Assembly: GCA_021845325.1 (NCBI GenBank)
Contig: JAKBRR010000039.1
Location: 1-9,461 of the forward strand
Length of the DNA stretch: 9,461 nt
Source of the DNA: Thermoplasmata archaeon
GTDB taxonomy: Archaea; Thermoplasmatota; Thermoplasmata; Thermoplasmatales; Thermoplasmataceae
Direction of reading: 5' to 3'
The notes below the pieces were generated by a model. It saw nothing but the letters and a program-made list of their open reading frames with translations. It did no database searches and was not told where the DNA came from. The position numbers and the translations under genes are program-made. Positions 1 to 6,607 of this stretch are shown piece after piece (the stretch's first letter is position 1; each line of letters opens with the position of its first letter).

Positions 1-219
1 GTTCATTATGGAAATAGACGATGGTATGACACCTTTTGCGCTACCCATGAGACAGAAACCTACGTAAGGTTGTGGTGCACCGATATTAACGTATTTAATC
101 TCTCCAGTAACGGAGCTTGCGGTTTCCGTAGCACTCAGATAAATGGATGAAGATGATATTATGAGGAAAGATGCAATTATTGCAAAGGCGCTGTAAGATA
201 TAATTTTAGATATTTTCAT
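1..219 (-). CDS. Secreted or membrane-anchored hypothetical protein, 3' part missing
   Basis: An open frame of 73 codons on the reverse strand starts with ATG at 219-217 and runs off the left edge with no stop. The N-terminus is a classic export signal: a short lysine-containing start (MKISK), a hydrophobic core around residues 11-22 (AFAIIASFLIIS), then a serine run and a small-residue region near residue 30 (YLSATETA) that could be a signal peptidase site. After it come polar and beta-prone residues (TGEIKYVNIGAPQPYVGF). I do not recognise the family. Another ATG at 224-222 is followed by a stop after two codons, so the ATG at 219 is chosen; a GAGG (reverse strand, 233-230) lies about 10 bases upstream. 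The gene diverges from the PadR-ABC operon, so the two may share regulation, but only proximity supports that. Confidence 0.7.
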   Translation of the reverse strand, partial: MKISKIISYSAFAIIASFLIISSSSIYLSATETASSVTGEIKYVNIGAPQPYVGFCLMGSAKGVIPSSISIMN

Positions 220-249
220 ATCATTTTATCCTCTGTATGACAATGTCTG

Positions 250-277
250 ATATTATTTAAATGGTTATTAAATATTT
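250..277 (-). promoter_or_regulatory. Candidate TATA-like elements for the reverse-strand secreted protein gene
   Basis: Two AT-rich blocks read on the reverse strand lie upstream of the start at 219: one around 250-262 (containing the self-complementary ATTTAAAT at 255-262) and one around 266-277. The nearer block would place a transcript start near 230, giving a short leader that holds the GAGG at 233-230 or begins just inside it. Which block is used cannot be decided from sequence alone. Confidence 0.3.
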
Positions 278-459
278 CCATGTACGATAACGAATAAACT
301 TTAACTGGACAATGTTTACGGCGCTTCAAATGTTAGAAATGTTCTTGTAATTCTGCCTGTAATTTGGCACTTATTCTTACTATCTGATAACATGATCGCA
401 TGGGATAAAAAGTGAGATTGATAATTTAAACATGTAAAACTTTTGATTTTCAAATAAGT

Positions 460-475
460 ATATCGAAATTCGATA
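460..475. promoter_or_regulatory. Upstream operator-like inverted repeat of the padR operon
   Basis: The sequence TATCGAAATTCGATA (461-475) is a perfect inverted repeat with 7-base arms around a central A at 468. With one more base on the left it matches the second site at 496-511 in 14 of 16 positions. It sits just upstream of the TATA-like box of the padR operon, where a bound protein could hinder TBP/TFB. PadR regulators commonly bind such short palindromes in their own promoters; that this is the site for this PadR is inference. Confidence 0.6.
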
Positions 476-478
476 CGA

Positions 479-489
479 TTAAATATTTT
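479..489 (+). promoter_or_regulatory. TATA-like box of the padR-ABC operon
   Basis: TTAAATATTTT at 479-489 is centred about 31 bases before the start codon at 515 and would place transcription initiation near 508-515, giving a leaderless or almost leaderless message. It lies midway between the two inverted repeats centred at 468 and 504. Confidence 0.5.
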
Positions 490-495
490 CCTAAA

Positions 496-512
496 ATATC
501 AAAATGCGATAT
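496..512. promoter_or_regulatory. Downstream operator-like inverted repeat of the padR operon
   Basis: ATATCAAAATGCGATAT (496-512) has 5-base arms (ATATC/GATAT) and is a close copy of the repeat at 460-475, 36 bases away centre to centre. It would cover the expected transcription start and ends three bases before the TTG start codon of padR. A further half-site CGATAT follows at 520-525 inside the gene. Binding here would block initiation; this role is inferred. Confidence 0.55.
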
Positions 513-514
513 AA

Positions 515-958
515 TTGGACGATATTTCAACTTTTTCAACTGGAAGGAAGCATGGATTACTGAGATTCTGGGTATTGAATCTCTTAACCCAGAAGCAGCT
601 TAACGGTTCGGAGATAATAAAGGAAATCGAATCGAATTCCATGGGGTGGTGGAAACCAAGTCCTGGTTCAATTTACCCCCTGTTATCCAAGTTGGAGGAA
701 GATAAATTAGTTGTCCGAAATGACGATAACAGGTATATTATCACTGATGATGGAAGAAAGATAGTCGAGAAGCATTTTCAAAGAGTCAGGCATTTTTACA
801 ATCAAACCAATCCTGATGACGTTAAATCCGTTCTTGAAAATATTCATTCTGAGTTAATGTTCATACTTGATTCAGATAAGCCTTTTGAAGGCATTGAAGA
901 AGAAATACAAAAGATCGAGAACAAATTGAATGAGGTTAAGAAAAGGTTGATAAGATGA
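515..958 (+). CDS. PadR family transcriptional regulator
   Basis: A DNA-binding repressor of the PadR family, expected to control the ABC exporter encoded directly downstream and probably itself. Residues 13-85 form the winged helix: the first helix (GLLRFWVLNLL), the recognition helix region SPGSIYPLLSKLEEDKLV (49-66) with the family's hallmark G-x-[IL]-Y-P-L-L-x-L-E pattern, and the wing ending in RYIITDDGRK (73-82). The tail (123-146) is rich in Glu, Lys and Ile and probably forms the dimerising coiled coil. Length 147 is usual for the short PadR class. The start is TTG at 515: a TAA stop sits immediately before it (512-514), and the next Met (43) is inside the domain, so no longer or better ATG form exists. 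There is no Shine-Dalgarno sequence, in line with leaderless initiation. The stop overlaps the next start (ATGA at 955-958). The ligand is unknown, likely a toxic hydrophobic compound. Confidence 0.9.
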   Translation: MDDISTFSTGRKHGLLRFWVLNLLTQKQLNGSEIIKEIESNSMGWWKPSPGSIYPLLSKLEEDKLVVRNDDNRYIITDDGRKIVEKHFQRVRHFYNQTNPDDVKSVLENIHSELMFILDSDKPFEGIEEEIQKIENKLNEVKKRLIR

Positions 959-1950
959 CAGAATACGTAATCGAAACTACAGATTTGAGAAAAACTTATC
1001 CTGGAAATATTATGGCGGTCAAAGGTATTCATCTCCAGATTAAACAGGGGGAGATTTTTGGATTCCTTGGGCCCAATGGTGCAGGCAAAACAACGACAAT
1101 AAAAATGCTATCCACGTCAATAACACCTACATCCGGTTTTGCAAAGGTTATGGGATATGACATTGTGAGAGATTCAATGCAGGTAAGGAGAAATATTGGG
1201 GTAGTGCCGCAGGATCTTACTACAGATGAGGACCTGAAGGCAGTGGAAAATTTAAGAATGGTTGCAAGATTTTATGATCTTCCCAAAGGCCCTTCAAACA
1301 AAAAGATCGATGAACTCCTTGCTCTGGTTGACCTTGCAGATGTTGGTAACCATTATGTAAGAACTTTCTCAGGTGGAATGAGAAAGAGACTGGAACTTAT
1401 CATGGGACTGGTTAATGAACCAAAGGTCCTTTTTTTGGACGAGCCGACTTTGGGACTTGATGTTCAGACAAGGGCAAAAATGTGGGATTATATTAAGAAG
1501 ATAAGAAGTGAACTTGGCGTTACGATCATATTAACTACCCATTATCTTGAGGAGGCGGATGAACTTTCAGACAGGATATGTATCATTGACCATGGGAATA
1601 TTATTACCATAGGGACTTCCGCGGAACTAAAGGCTTCTTTAAAGGGTGATACCATTATTGTGGAAACAAAAGACGAAGAATCCTTAAAAGAGATCTCTGG
1701 TTTCACAGAATCTGTAGAAGAACCAATCATAAACGGTAAAGAAATCAGGCTAACGGTGAAAGATGCAGATTCGGACCTCCCGCTCCTTATGGACTTCATG
1801 ATAAAGAATGGAATTACTCCAATGAAAATGTCAGTTCAAAAGCCTTCACTTGACCAGGTGTTTTTGAAATTGACTGGAAACGAGATAAGAGAAGAAAGTG
1901 GCGAATCAGCATTTAAACAGGCGATCAATATGAGGAGGTTAAGAAAATGA
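955..1950 (+). CDS. ABC transporter ATP-binding protein, DrrA-like drug exporter type
   Basis: The ATPase subunit that powers the permease encoded next to it, acting on the cytoplasmic face of the membrane. All ABC motifs are intact: Walker A GPNGAGKT (39-46), Q-loop Gln86 (VVPQDL), signature FSGGM (138-142), Walker B VLFLDEP (158-164, catalytic Glu163), D-loop GLD (167-169) and switch His196 (TTHYLEEAD). At 331 residues it has the extra roughly 100-residue C-terminal domain seen in DrrA and related drug or lipid exporters, including the PSLDQVFLKLTG stretch common near the end of these proteins. The start codon overlaps the padR stop by four bases, and its own stop overlaps the permease start in the same way, so the three genes are translated from one message. 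Substrate cannot be read from the sequence. Confidence 0.93.
   Translation: MTEYVIETTDLRKTYPGNIMAVKGIHLQIKQGEIFGFLGPNGAGKTTTIKMLSTSITPTSGFAKVMGYDIVRDSMQVRRNIGVVPQDLTTDEDLKAVENLRMVARFYDLPKGPSNKKIDELLALVDLADVGNHYVRTFSGGMRKRLELIMGLVNEPKVLFLDEPTLGLDVQTRAKMWDYIKKIRSELGVTIILTTHYLEEADELSDRICIIDHGNIITIGTSAELKASLKGDTIIVETKDEESLKEISGFTESVEEPIINGKEIRLTVKDADSDLPLLMDFMIKNGITPMKMSVQKPSLDQVFLKLTGNEIREESGESAFKQAINMRRLRK
1932..1940 (+). promoter_or_regulatory. Strong Shine-Dalgarno site for the ABC permease
   Basis: GAGGAGGTT lies six bases before the overlapping ATG at 1947. It contrasts with the first genes of the transcription units in this window, most of which lack such a site, and fits the archaeal pattern of leaderless first genes and Shine-Dalgarno-led internal genes. 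Confidence 0.7.
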
Positions 1951-2762
1951 GTGGATTAATTCCATTAACAGTAAGGGAGTTAAAAAAATGGTACAGAAAT
2001 CCTGTATTCTTTCTGGTTGGTCTTATTCAACCGATTTTCTGGATCGTTCTATTTGGCAGTGCCTTCGATATAGCGAAATTACTGGGGCCAGCCGGCGTAT
2101 CTTCTACTCTGAGTCCATTTTATCCGGCGCCAAATTATATTACGTTCATTATTGGAGGTATACTCACCACAACCAGTCTCTTCACTGGTATGTTTGCAGG
2201 TGTGAACATAATCTGGGACAGAAGGCTTGGTCCAATGTCAAGGTTCCTTGTATCACCGATTAGCAGGAGTTCAATAGTATTTTCAAAGGTACTTTCAAGT
2301 ACTTTCAGAATACTGGTTCAGGCAGTAATATTACTGGCAGCTGCCTTGATAATTCCTAACGGTCTCGTGCTGCAGAAAGGATTTAACCTGTTCGGAGTGT
2401 TTGTAATAATTGTAGCTCTTGTCCTCATTGCATTTTCATTTTCGTCAATATTCAGTATTATAGCCATCAGATTGAGAAAGATGGAAACTGTCTTCGGAAT
2501 AATTAATCTCATAAACTTACCGCTTATTTTTGCCAGCTTTGCACTTTTCCCCAAGGCTCTGATGGCATCATGGCTTGGAACTGTTGCTGAATATAATCCG
2601 GTTTCATGGTCATCTGAGGCCATAAGAACAGTTTTGTTGTATGGAAACCTCACATCGGCACAAACAAATTCAGTTCTTCTTTACCTGCTATATCTATTCC
2701 TGCTCGCTGCATTCCTCGTAATAATAACATATATACTGTCTGAGAAGGAGATAAGGGACTGA
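1947..2762 (+). CDS. ABC-2 type permease, DrrB-like
   Basis: The membrane half of the exporter, expected to act as a dimer with two copies of the upstream ATPase. The protein has 271 residues and six likely membrane helices, at roughly 20-40, 64-86, 111-136, 146-175, 182-202 and 244-264. The N-terminal amphipathic stretch (VRELKKWYRNP) before the first helix, the cytoplasmic segment WDRRLGPMSRFLVSPISR (90-107) and the loop YNPVSWSSEAIR (216-227) are the typical landmarks of the ABC-2 family. A strong ribosome binding site, GAGGAGGTT (1932-1940), precedes the ATG at 1947, which overlaps the ATPase stop by four bases. The gene ends 12 bases before a T7 tract. Efflux of a drug-like or lipid-like compound is the likely role given the PadR partner. 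Confidence 0.9.
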   Translation: MSGLIPLTVRELKKWYRNPVFFLVGLIQPIFWIVLFGSAFDIAKLLGPAGVSSTLSPFYPAPNYITFIIGGILTTTSLFTGMFAGVNIIWDRRLGPMSRFLVSPISRSSIVFSKVLSSTFRILVQAVILLAAALIIPNGLVLQKGFNLFGVFVIIVALVLIAFSFSSIFSIIAIRLRKMETVFGIINLINLPLIFASFALFPKALMASWLGTVAEYNPVSWSSEAIRTVLLYGNLTSAQTNSVLLYLLYLFLLAAFLVIITYILSEKEIRD

Positions 2763-2774
2763 TATCACCCTAAA

Positions 2775-2781
2775 TTTTTTT
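2775..2781 (+). terminator. Oligo-T terminator of the padR-ABC operon
   Basis: Seven consecutive T residues lie 12 bases after the permease stop codon. Archaeal RNA polymerase terminates at such T runs without needing a hairpin, and none is evident here. Confidence 0.5.
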
Positions 2782-2829
2782 AAATATAAATGTGGGGTAT
2801 ATCCTAAAACAACATTTAAGCGATAAGCA

Positions 2830-2841
2830 TTATATTTTAAA
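2830..2841 (+). promoter_or_regulatory. TATA-like box for the 379-residue membrane protein gene
   Basis: TTATATTTTAAA is centred about 27 bases before the ATG at 2863, the spacing expected for a leaderless or nearly leaderless archaeal message. A GAGG at 2853-2856 also lies close to the ATG, so a leadered message from a more upstream start is not excluded. Confidence 0.5.
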
Positions 2842-2862
2842 ACTAGATATGAAGAGGATAAA

Positions 2863-4002
2863 ATGGCTCGTGATTTTCAGTTCCGGCTGAGCAAATATTA
2901 TAAATCTCTTCTAAGAAATATTATCATAGCTTCGATAGTAATCATTCTTGGACTGGTTTTTTACGGTGATTATATTCTCTATAAAATACCCGGAAATTTA
3001 ACGCTTACATTGTATTCATACACGTTCTTTGGTATGATCATAGTCACTATGGTTCTTTATCTGTTCAGAGAGACCAAGCCTGACGCAGAAAACTTCGGGC
3101 CGGCTTTCACTTTTTTGAAAATGGGCCTTGGAATACTATGGCTTGTTGACGGTATTCTCCAGTTGCAGCCTGAAATGCCCTATGTATTCCTTCCATACGT
3201 GATTATCCCCATGATGGGTTCAACAAGCGGAGCAATCTACAATATTGTTAATTTTGGAGTCAATATATGGAGCTTGCATCCTGTAATATTCAATGCCATG
3301 GCAGCCGTTACGCAATTATTTATTGGTATTGGCCTTTTGATAAAATTAAATAAAACAGGAAATGTCCTGGTTCTTATGGTTTCTGCCGCATGGTCACTGA
3401 TAATATGGATATTTGGAGAGGGATTTGGGGGAATTTTCCAGGCTGGGTCAAGCTTCCTGTCTGGAGTACCTGGCTCGGCACTGGTCTATTTTATAATCTC
3501 AATTTACCTGTTATTGGTCATTGTCGGACTTGAATTAAAATGGGTAATACCAGTCTTTATGACCACTGTATTCTTAATTTCTTTTATTCTACAGATATTA
3601 CCAGCTTCACAATTCTGGTCTGGATATTCACTTTCCAGAATACCGTATAATTTAATATTTTTATATCAACCGCAGTTCCTGTCAGATTCATTTTTATATT
3701 TTACCAATACTTTCATTTACTATGACTTCTACTGGAATCTCTTTTTTTCCATATATTTCGCCAGTTGTGCTATTACATGGCTATATCGCCCATTTTATGC
3801 TGCATTATTGACAATACCAATAACACTGTTTTCATGGTGGGTTGGTCAGGACTTCGGGATTATAAGCGGTTACGGTACAGATCCAAATAGTGGCATGCCA
3901 TTATTCATCATCTGTATGTTTATTTTGATTTTCGCCACACATTCGAAGAATTATTTTCCTCTACACTTTCTAAGAGAAAAATCTTCATCAAAAATGCAGT
4001 GA
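2863..4002 (+). CDS. Polytopic membrane protein of an unnamed family
   Basis: A 379-residue integral membrane protein with about ten hydrophobic segments (roughly 18-38, 50-69, 84-100, 106-118, 143-160, 166-184, 205-222, 226-246, 288-306, 312-327, 344-359) and no signal peptide beyond the first helix. Motifs that look conserved rather than random are GILWLVDGILQLQPEMP (90-106), IWIFGEGFGGIF (181-192), SGVPGSALVYF (200-210) and GYGTDPNSGMP (336-346). From memory, the same set (WLLDG-LQLQP, W-GEG-GG, TGAPGA-LLY, GTDPNS) occurs in uncharacterised actinobacterial membrane proteins; I cannot verify this here. The charged residues within membrane segments (Asp96, Glu186) hint at transport or redox work, but no cofactor motif is visible. 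It has its own promoter and stands alone between two operons, so context gives no function. Confidence 0.75.
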   Translation: MARDFQFRLSKYYKSLLRNIIIASIVIILGLVFYGDYILYKIPGNLTLTLYSYTFFGMIIVTMVLYLFRETKPDAENFGPAFTFLKMGLGILWLVDGILQLQPEMPYVFLPYVIIPMMGSTSGAIYNIVNFGVNIWSLHPVIFNAMAAVTQLFIGIGLLIKLNKTGNVLVLMVSAAWSLIIWIFGEGFGGIFQAGSSFLSGVPGSALVYFIISIYLLLVIVGLELKWVIPVFMTTVFLISFILQILPASQFWSGYSLSRIPYNLIFLYQPQFLSDSFLYFTNTFIYYDFYWNLFFSIYFASCAITWLYRPFYAALLTIPITLFSWWVGQDFGIISGYGTDPNSGMPLFIICMFILIFATHSKNYFPLHFLREKSSSKMQ

Positions 4003-4020
4003 TAGTTATTGTCAGACTTA

Positions 4021-4046
4021 ATATTTAAAGCATAATAATTAATAAA
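4021..4046 (+). promoter_or_regulatory. TATA-like elements for the iorAB operon
   Basis: Two AT-rich elements precede iorA: ATATTTAAA (4021-4029) and TAATAATTAATAAA (4033-4046). The second is centred about 26 bases before the ATG at 4066, fitting a leaderless message; the first would begin the message near 4051, just at a five-codon open frame (4052-4069). Confidence 0.45.
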
Positions 4047-4065
4047 GTCCAATGACTGATTTATC

Positions 4066-5931
4066 ATGAACCTTTTTGACCCTCTGATAGAAAAAAATGG
4101 TGGCAATAAGCTATTTCTTCTTGGCAATGAAGCCATTGTGAGAGGTCTCATAGAAGAGGGCGTCGGATATGCATCAACCTATCCCGGTACACCTTCAAGC
4201 GAAATCGGGGATGTCTTATATCAGGTGCACGAAAAAGCAGGAATCAAATTCGAATTCTCTGTTAATGAAAAAGTAGCTGTTGAAAGTGCCTTTGCAGCTG
4301 CGGTTTCCGGGGTAAGATCCTTTGTGTTCATGAAGCATGTCGGTATGAATGTTGCCTCAGATCCAATGATGAGCATTGCATATACTGGAACCAGAGCGGG
4401 CATGGTTATAATGACAGCCGACGACCCCTCAATGTTTTCATCTCAAAATGAACAGGATAACAGGAACTATGCCAGGCTGGCACATCTTCCCGTAGTAGAA
4501 CCGTCAAACCCTCAGGAGTGTAAGGATTTTTTAAAGTATGCATTTGAATTGTCTGAGAAATACTCTATTCCAGTAATATTCAGAACAACAACACGTGTTT
4601 CACATCAGAGAGGTATGGTATTACTTTCCCAGGCTGCTGATATTAAAAACAGGGGATATTTTCAAAGTAATAAAAAACAGTTCAATGCGCTTCCTGTAAA
4701 TTCAAGAAGATTAAAAGTTGAACTTCTTAAGAAAATGGAATTGATAGAAAAAGAGGGGGATTCATCACCATTGAATTATGAGATTGAAGGAGATAGTTCA
4801 CTTGGAATTATAACAAGTGGAATATCCTATACCTACCTGCAGGATTTAAAAAGTGATTACAACCTCTCTCTGAATATTCTAAAATTATCACTTACTAATC
4901 CTGTTCCTGTTGAAAAAGTGGCAGAATTTTTAAGGAGGCACAAAGAAACAATAGTTGTTGAGGAACTTGATCCAGTAATGGAAAACGATATTATCAGGAT
5001 TGCACAGGAAAACCGGATAGAAACTACCATTCATGGAAAAAACACAGGAGAGCTTCCGGCATACTATGAATTCAATGAGGATGTTATTGCTTCTGCAATA
5101 CTCCCTCTTCTTGACATTACCCCCCCGGAGGATAAATCATTCAAGGATACTTTACCTCAGAGACCTCCTGTTCTCTGTCCGGGTTGTCCCCACAGGTCAG
5201 TTTACTATTCAGTCAAACGGGCATTGAAGCTCTCGAACATTAAAGATGCCATATTTTCTTCAGATATAGGGTGTTATTCCCTTGGAATTTATGAGCCGTA
5301 TGAAACTTCTGATTTAATTCTAAGCATGGGTTCCTCAGAGGGTCTGGCTAATGGTTTTTCAAAAGTGACTGATCAACCGGTAATTGCCTTTATAGGCGAT
5401 TCTACATTTTTCCACTCAGGCATTCCCCCGCTCATAAACGCAATACACAACGGAAACTCCTATAAGCTCATAATATTGGATAACTCAACAACGGCAATGA
5501 CAGGCCATCAACCCAATCCCGGGATCGCTGATCCAGTAAATGGATTTAATGAAGTTAATATTGAAGAGGTGGTTAAATCAATAGGTGTCAAGGATCTGGT
5601 TACTGTTAATTCCTTTGATGTTGGCCAGGTCCTGAGAAGTGTCACAGGTGCCTTGAAAAGAAAAGGAGTTTCTGTAATAGTGGCTCGAGGCGAATGCGCC
5701 ATACTTAGCGATAGAAGAGCAAAGAAAAACGGAACTCTCAAACTGTACGAGGTTGACCAGACAAAATGCAGCAAGTGCATGAATTGTGTTGAAAATTTCT
5801 CATGCCCTGCTCTCTATGTTAATGAAGGAGAAATAACGATAAACCCAACACTCTGTGACGGATGCGGAGTGTGTGCTGAAATTTATGTATGTCCGTATCA
5901 GGCAATAAAGGTGGTAAACCATGAAATATAA
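4066..5931 (+). CDS. iorA: Indolepyruvate:ferredoxin oxidoreductase, alpha subunit
   Basis: Large subunit of the thiamine-diphosphate enzyme that oxidatively decarboxylates aryl-pyruvates (indolepyruvate, phenylpyruvate) to aryl-acetyl-CoA with reduction of ferredoxin, in archaeal aromatic amino-acid breakdown. Residues about 15-185 form the pyrimidine-binding domain (STYPGTPSSEIGD, conserved Glu68), 245-350 the transketolase C-terminal-like domain, and 370-545 the TPP-binding domain with CPGCPHR (371-377), GDS (444-446) and DN (472-473) for the Mg-diphosphate site. The C-terminus is a ferredoxin-like domain with two cysteine sets, C568/C571/C574/C580 and C597/C600/C603/C609, for two [4Fe-4S] clusters. 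Both sets have five residues between third and fourth Cys, whereas I remember four and three in the Thermococcus enzyme. Length 621 is normal. The ATG at 4066 has no Shine-Dalgarno. The end overlaps iorB by 11 bases. Confidence 0.95.
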   Translation: MNLFDPLIEKNGGNKLFLLGNEAIVRGLIEEGVGYASTYPGTPSSEIGDVLYQVHEKAGIKFEFSVNEKVAVESAFAAAVSGVRSFVFMKHVGMNVASDPMMSIAYTGTRAGMVIMTADDPSMFSSQNEQDNRNYARLAHLPVVEPSNPQECKDFLKYAFELSEKYSIPVIFRTTTRVSHQRGMVLLSQAADIKNRGYFQSNKKQFNALPVNSRRLKVELLKKMELIEKEGDSSPLNYEIEGDSSLGIITSGISYTYLQDLKSDYNLSLNILKLSLTNPVPVEKVAEFLRRHKETIVVEELDPVMENDIIRIAQENRIETTIHGKNTGELPAYYEFNEDVIASAILPLLDITPPEDKSFKDTLPQRPPVLCPGCPHRSVYYSVKRALKLSNIKDAIFSSDIGCYSLGIYEPYETSDLILSMGSSEGLANGFSKVTDQPVIAFIGDSTFFHSGIPPLINAIHNGNSYKLIILDNSTTAMTGHQPNPGIADPVNGFNEVNIEEVVKSIGVKDLVTVNSFDVGQVLRSVTGALKRKGVSVIVARGECAILSDRRAKKNGTLKLYEVDQTKCSKCMNCVENFSCPALYVNEGEITINPTLCDGCGVCAEIYVCPYQAIKVVNHEI

Positions 5932-6574
5932 TATTATAATATCTGGAATTGGTGGACAGGGAGTTGTAACCTGTGGTAGTCTAATATCGAAAGCTGCAAT
6001 ACACAGGGGTTTAAACGCAATAATGTCAGAAATACACGGCCTTGCGCAAAGGGGTGGATCTGTTTCTGTGGAAGTGAGGTTGGGCGATGTCCACGGTCCC
6101 ATAATCCCAAATGGTGAAGGAGATCTATTGATAGGTTTAGAATACATGGAAGGGGTTAGGAATATACCCAGGATGAAGGATGGATCAACTGTCATATTGT
6201 CACTTGAAAAACTGACTCCGGTGAGTCTGAGCATGAAGGGAAAAGAATATCCTGATCTGGAAAACATTCTTAATGAAGCAGCCAAACATCTGAATATTTA
6301 TGAAATAGAGGCGGAAACTATTGCCCTGGAAGCGGGGGATAAGAGAACCTCTAATTCTGTAATTATGGGATTTATCTCGGCACTAAATTTAGCTGGACTA
6401 AACGATGAAGATTTTATTAATGCCATAGATTCGACGTTTTCCGACAAGACCAAAATTATAAATCACAGGGCTTTTGAGCTGGGTGTTCTTGAAAAAACAA
6501 GAGCAAAACTAAGACAGAACAATATTGAAATAGACAAATATATAGAAGAGGTCGACAAAAAACTATTAAAGTGA
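5921..6574 (+). CDS. iorB: Indolepyruvate:ferredoxin oxidoreductase, beta subunit
   Basis: Small subunit of the same cytoplasmic enzyme, belonging to the gamma-domain family of 2-oxoacid:acceptor oxidoreductases, which helps bind coenzyme A. The N-terminus has the glycine-rich GIGGQG (9-14) followed by the family signature SEIHGLAQRGGSVSVEVRLG (36-55), and GDLLIGLEYMEG (67-78) matches the usual continuation. Length 217 is slightly above the common 190-210 because of a charged, helical C-terminal tail (about 190-217). The ATG at 5921 lies inside the end of iorA and has the Shine-Dalgarno-like AAGGTGGT at 5908-5915, so translation is coupled. The pair of adjacent iorA and iorB is the standard archaeal arrangement. 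Confidence 0.93.
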   Translation: MKYNIIISGIGGQGVVTCGSLISKAAIHRGLNAIMSEIHGLAQRGGSVSVEVRLGDVHGPIIPNGEGDLLIGLEYMEGVRNIPRMKDGSTVILSLEKLTPVSLSMKGKEYPDLENILNEAAKHLNIYEIEAETIALEAGDKRTSNSVIMGFISALNLAGLNDEDFINAIDSTFSDKTKIINHRAFELGVLEKTRAKLRQNNIEIDKYIEEVDKKLLK

Positions 6575-6579
6575 TCAGG

Positions 6580-6589
6580 CTTTTAATAG
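6580..6589 (+). promoter_or_regulatory. Possible TATA-like box for the LysE-type gene
   Basis: CTTTTAATAG is centred about 23 bases before the TTG at 6608, in the 33-base gap after iorB. The spacing is slightly short, and co-transcription with iorAB is an equally good explanation. Confidence 0.3.
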
Positions 6590-6607
6590 AGTAAATGATT
6601 AAACCCG

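Larger units (their letters stand above)
220..514. other. Divergent intergenic region between the secreted protein and padR
   Basis: About 295 bases without a credible gene. It holds the promoters of both divergent genes. The right end (from about 440) is dense in inverted repeats and TATA-like sequence, described separately. The middle part (about 300-430) contains only very short open frames and small imperfect repeats such as TGTAATT at 346-352 and 358-364, to which I assign no function. No tRNA-like fold or long hairpin is seen. Confidence 0.6.

Noticed and set aside
346..364. Short direct repeat TGTAATT, 12-base period
   Set aside because: Only two copies of seven AT-rich bases; expected by chance in this composition and not placed near a promoter element.
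504..515. ATG at 504 as an alternative padR start
   Set aside because: It is in a different frame from the PadR protein, and a stop at 512-514 closes the padR frame before the TTG.
2318..2653. Reverse-strand open frame (111 codons) opposite the ABC permease
   Set aside because: It mirrors a coding region with clear family motifs and has no promoter or recognisable domain of its own.
5800..6285. Long reverse-strand open frame (161 codons) across the iorA-iorB junction
   Set aside because: It lies wholly opposite two confidently identified genes, and its translation shows no family motif. It is an antisense shadow.
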